The notes under the pieces are model-generated. The model saw only the letters and a list, made by a program, of their open reading frames with translations, was not told the DNA's origin and did no database searches. This document shows positions 15,886 to 17,915 of a DNA stretch of 17,915 nucleotides, one piece after another. The position numbers and the translations under genes are program-made. The stretch is from CAZLLV01 sp964560325 (GTDB taxonomy: Bacteria; Acidobacteriota; Thermoanaerobaculia; Multivoradales; DATKCC01), in NCBI GenBank assembly GCA_964560325.1, contig CAZLLV010000404.1, positions 1 to 17,915 of the forward strand, written 5' to 3'. The number at the start of each line of letters is the position of its first letter. Positions within the stretch are counted from its first letter, which is position 1.

Positions 15886-15894
15886 CAGCCGCCG
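15859..15894. terminator. Shared hairpin containing both convergent stop codons
   Basis: CGGCGGCTGAG (15859-15869) is the exact reverse complement of CTCAGCCGCCG (15884-15894), and C15870-G15883 extends the stem to 12 bp with a 12-nt loop. The left arm holds the TGA of the M49 gene and the right arm holds the TGA of hutI on the opposite strand. Both transcripts could fold it. No T-tract is present on either side. Confidence 0.45.
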
Positions 15895-17138
15895 TGCACG
15901 ACCCGGCCCGCCTTGACCACCGCGCGGACCGGGTTGATGCCGTAGTGGTAGGCGAGGTGGAGGAGGTTGGGCGCGTCGAGGAGGACCAGGTCGGCCCGCT
16001 TGCCCTCCTCGACGGTGCCGATCTCCTCGCCCAGGCCGAGCGAGCAGGCCGAGTTCAGCGTGACCGCCGTCAGGCTCTCCTCGATCGACAGGCCGAGCTC
16101 GAAGACCGCGAGCACGAAGACCATCGGGATCGACTCGGTGTGCGAGGAGCCCGGGTTGCAGTCGGTGGCGAGCGCGATCGGCACGCCGGCTTCGACCAGG
16201 CGCCGGGCCGGCGCGTACTTGTGCTTCATCAGGAAGAAGCTGGTGCCGGGCAGGAGCACGGCGGTGACGCCCGCCGCCGCCATCGCTTCGACCCCCGGCT
16301 CGGAGATCGCGATCAGGTGGTCGGCCGAGAGCGCGCCCAGCTCGGCCGCGAGCGCCGCGCCGCCCGAGTCCTCGAACTCGTCGGCGTGGAGGCGGGGGGA
16401 GAGGCCCCAGCGAACGCCCGCCTCGAGCACCCGGCGCGACTCCTCGACGCTGAACACGCCGTTCTCGCAGAAGACGTCGCAGAAGCGCGCGAGCCCCGCC
16501 TCGGCCGCCGCCGGCACGATCTCCTCGCACACCAGGTCGACGTAGCGCTCACGCGCCTGCCGGTGCTCGGGCGGCACCTCGTGGGCGGCGAGCAGCGTCG
16601 GCACCAGGTCGACCGCGTGGGCGTCGGCGGCGTCGCGGATCGCCCGGAGCTGCTTGATCTCGTCGTCGAGGTTCAGGCCGTAGCCGCTCTTCGCCTCGGC
16701 GGTCGTGGTGCCGTGGGCGAGCATCAGGTCGAGACGGCGGGTGACCAGCCGGCGCAGGTCGTCCTCGCCCGCCTCGCGGGTGGCGGCGACGGTCGAGAGG
16801 ATGCCGCCGCCGGCCGCGGCGATCTCCTGGTAGGTCGAGCCGGCGAGGCGCATCCGGAACTCCTCCTCGCGGCTGCCGGCCCACGGCAGGTGGGTGTGCG
16901 GGTCGACGAAGCCGGGGACCAGCGTGCCGCCGTCGCCGTTCAGGCGCTCGGCGTCGGGCAGCTCGCCGAAGCGCCGCCGCCGCTCCTCCGGCGGCCCGAC
17001 GAACGCGATCCGCCCGTCCCGGCAGAGAACCTCCTCGCCCCGGAGGCGCTCGACCTTCCCCTGGTCGGCTCCGCGGCGGGGTGTCGTGCCACGGGCGGTG
17101 GCGATCTCGGAGAGGTTCTCGATCAGCAGGTCGTTCAT
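15885..17138 (-). CDS. hutI: Imidazolonepropionase
   Basis: The 417-residue product is an amidohydrolase of the histidine degradation pathway, hydrolysing 4-imidazolone-5-propionate to N-formimino-L-glutamate in the cytosol. Family motifs are intact: the metal-binding HTH pair in VDPHTHLPWAGSREEEF (H81, H83), EAKSGYGL (K150), LAAHEVP (H186), PRLHADEFEDSGG (H251) and ATDCNPGSSHTESIPM (D326). The length matches the family. ATG 17138 is preceded by GGGAG at 7-nt spacing in the 16-bp gap after yggS, so the two are probably co-transcribed. The other hut genes (hutH, hutU, hutG) are not in the window and would have to be elsewhere. The stop codon lies in a hairpin shared with the convergent M49 gene. 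Confidence 0.95.
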   Translation of the reverse strand: MNDLLIENLSEIATARGTTPRRGADQGKVERLRGEEVLCRDGRIAFVGPPEERRRRFGELPDAERLNGDGGTLVPGFVDPHTHLPWAGSREEEFRMRLAGSTYQEIAAAGGGILSTVAATREAGEDDLRRLVTRRLDLMLAHGTTTAEAKSGYGLNLDDEIKQLRAIRDAADAHAVDLVPTLLAAHEVPPEHRQARERYVDLVCEEIVPAAAEAGLARFCDVFCENGVFSVEESRRVLEAGVRWGLSPRLHADEFEDSGGAALAAELGALSADHLIAISEPGVEAMAAAGVTAVLLPGTSFFLMKHKYAPARRLVEAGVPIALATDCNPGSSHTESIPMVFVLAVFELGLSIEESLTAVTLNSACSLGLGEEIGTVEEGKRADLVLLDAPNLLHLAYHYGINPVRAVVKAGRVVHGG

Positions 17139-17154
17139 CGTCTCGCTCCCACCC

Positions 17155-17886
17155 TCACGACCGCGCCCCGAAGAGGGCGGTGCCGACCCGCACGTGGGTG
17201 GCGCCCTCCTCGATCGCGATCTCGTAGTCCGCGCTCATCCCCATCGACAGCGCGCCCGGCCAGCCGCCGGGCCGCTCGCGCCACTCGGGCCGTTCGGCCA
17301 TCTCGTGCGACAGCTCGCGGAGCTTCCGGAACCAGGGGCGCGACTCCTCCGGGTCGTCGGGGAACGGCGGGATCGCCATCAGCCCGAGGACGCGCAGGCT
17401 CCGGAGCCGGGCGACGGCGGCGGCGCGCTCCGCGAGCTCGGCCGGCCGGAAGCCGGCCTTCGAGTCCTCCTCGGCGAGGTTGACCTCCAGGAAGCCGTCG
17501 AGCACCTTGCCGAGGTCGCCGGCGTGGCGGTCGAGGTGCCGGGCGATCTTCACCCGGTCGATCGAGTGGACGGTGGAGAAGATCTCCGCCGCGCGCTTCG
17601 CCTTGTTCGATTGCAGGGGACCGATCAGGTGCCAATCGACCGCGCCGGCCACCGCCGGCCGGCCGGCGATGACCGCCTGGTGCTCCTCGGCCTCCTGGAC
17701 GCGGTTCTCGCCGAAGACGGCGAGTCCGGCCGCGGCGGCGGCGCGCAGGCGCTCGGGCGGCTGGCGCTTCGAGGCGCCGACGAGGACGATCTCGCCCGGA
17801 TCGCGGCCGGCCCGGAGAGCGGCGGCGGCGATCCGCTCCCGGATGGCGGCGACGCTCGCCGCCACCTCCTTCTCCACGTCGCTCAC
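17155..17886 (-). CDS. yggS: YggS-family pyridoxal phosphate homeostasis protein
   Basis: The 243-residue product is the single-domain, alanine-racemase-like TIM-barrel PLP-binding protein (YggS/PROSC/YBL036C family) that controls intracellular pyridoxal 5'-phosphate. The PLP lysine is K40 in IVLVGASKRQPPE. FGENRVQEAEEH, DWHLIGPLQSNKAK, FLEVNLAEEDSKAGF, LRVLGLMAIPPF and the C-terminal SMGMSADYEIAIEEGATHVR with VGTALFG are all canonical. I chose GTG 17886, with AGGGA upstream. The frame stays open to the right edge, but the resulting MSDVEKEVAASVAAIRERIA start matches family N-termini. yggS often lies beside yggT or proC; here it precedes hutI by 16 bp, an unusual pairing. Confidence 0.94.
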   Translation of the reverse strand: MSDVEKEVAASVAAIRERIAAAALRAGRDPGEIVLVGASKRQPPERLRAAAAAGLAVFGENRVQEAEEHQAVIAGRPAVAGAVDWHLIGPLQSNKAKRAAEIFSTVHSIDRVKIARHLDRHAGDLGKVLDGFLEVNLAEEDSKAGFRPAELAERAAAVARLRSLRVLGLMAIPPFPDDPEESRPWFRKLRELSHEMAERPEWRERPGGWPGALSMGMSADYEIAIEEGATHVRVGTALFGARS

Positions 17887-17915
17887 GCGCTCGAATCCCT
17901 GGACGGCGGCGGCCC

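Overview
The window reads as a piece of chromosome from a high-GC, Gram-negative-type bacterium. Lipoproteins, a Wzm/Wzt-type exporter, a YfhO-family membrane protein, a paired M16 protease operon, a GWxTD-type lipoprotein and carboxypeptidase-regulatory-like domains together suggest Acidobacteriota or a neighbouring phylum (inference from gene content; no rRNA is present). There are no mobile elements, tRNAs or CRISPR arrays. Fifteen protein genes are supported.

Left block (1-2973, + strand): the 3' end of a secreted protein with carboxypeptidase-regulatory-like repeats. Five bases later comes a 129-residue secreted mini-protein with 12 cysteines, followed by a secreted protein whose internal periodicity fits a seven-bladed beta-propeller. 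None of the three has a recognisable enzymatic motif. This is the least explained part of the window and the best candidate for an undescribed surface or secreted module. A GC-rich, hairpin-rich gap (2974-3216) separates it from the next block.

Middle block (3217-9129, - strand): an M16 metalloprotease operon (active zinc subunit followed by a zinc-less partner), a small one-knuckle protein and a YfhO-family multi-spanning membrane protein. A perfect 30-bp palindrome lies between the small gene and the protease operon.

Export block (9301-13663, + strand): a LivJ-type substrate-binding lipoprotein, Wzm permease, Wzt ATPase with a carbohydrate-binding C-terminal domain, a DUF3467 protein and a GWxTD-like lipoprotein. 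Wzm/Wzt would export an undecaprenyl-linked polysaccharide; the glycosyltransferases are not in view. The Wzm frame has no ATG/GTG/TTG at its proper N-terminus and may start at ATC.

Right block (13683-17886): an EVE-domain protein (-) divergent from an M49 dipeptidyl-peptidase III-like lipoprotein with an HExxH pentapeptide (+), then convergent with yggS-hutI (-). The facing stop codons of the M49 gene and hutI lie in the two arms of one hairpin.

Across the window, four genes without a well-placed Shine-Dalgarno have a TANNNT hexamer ending 6-7 bases before the start codon. This suggests leaderless transcription is common in this organism.
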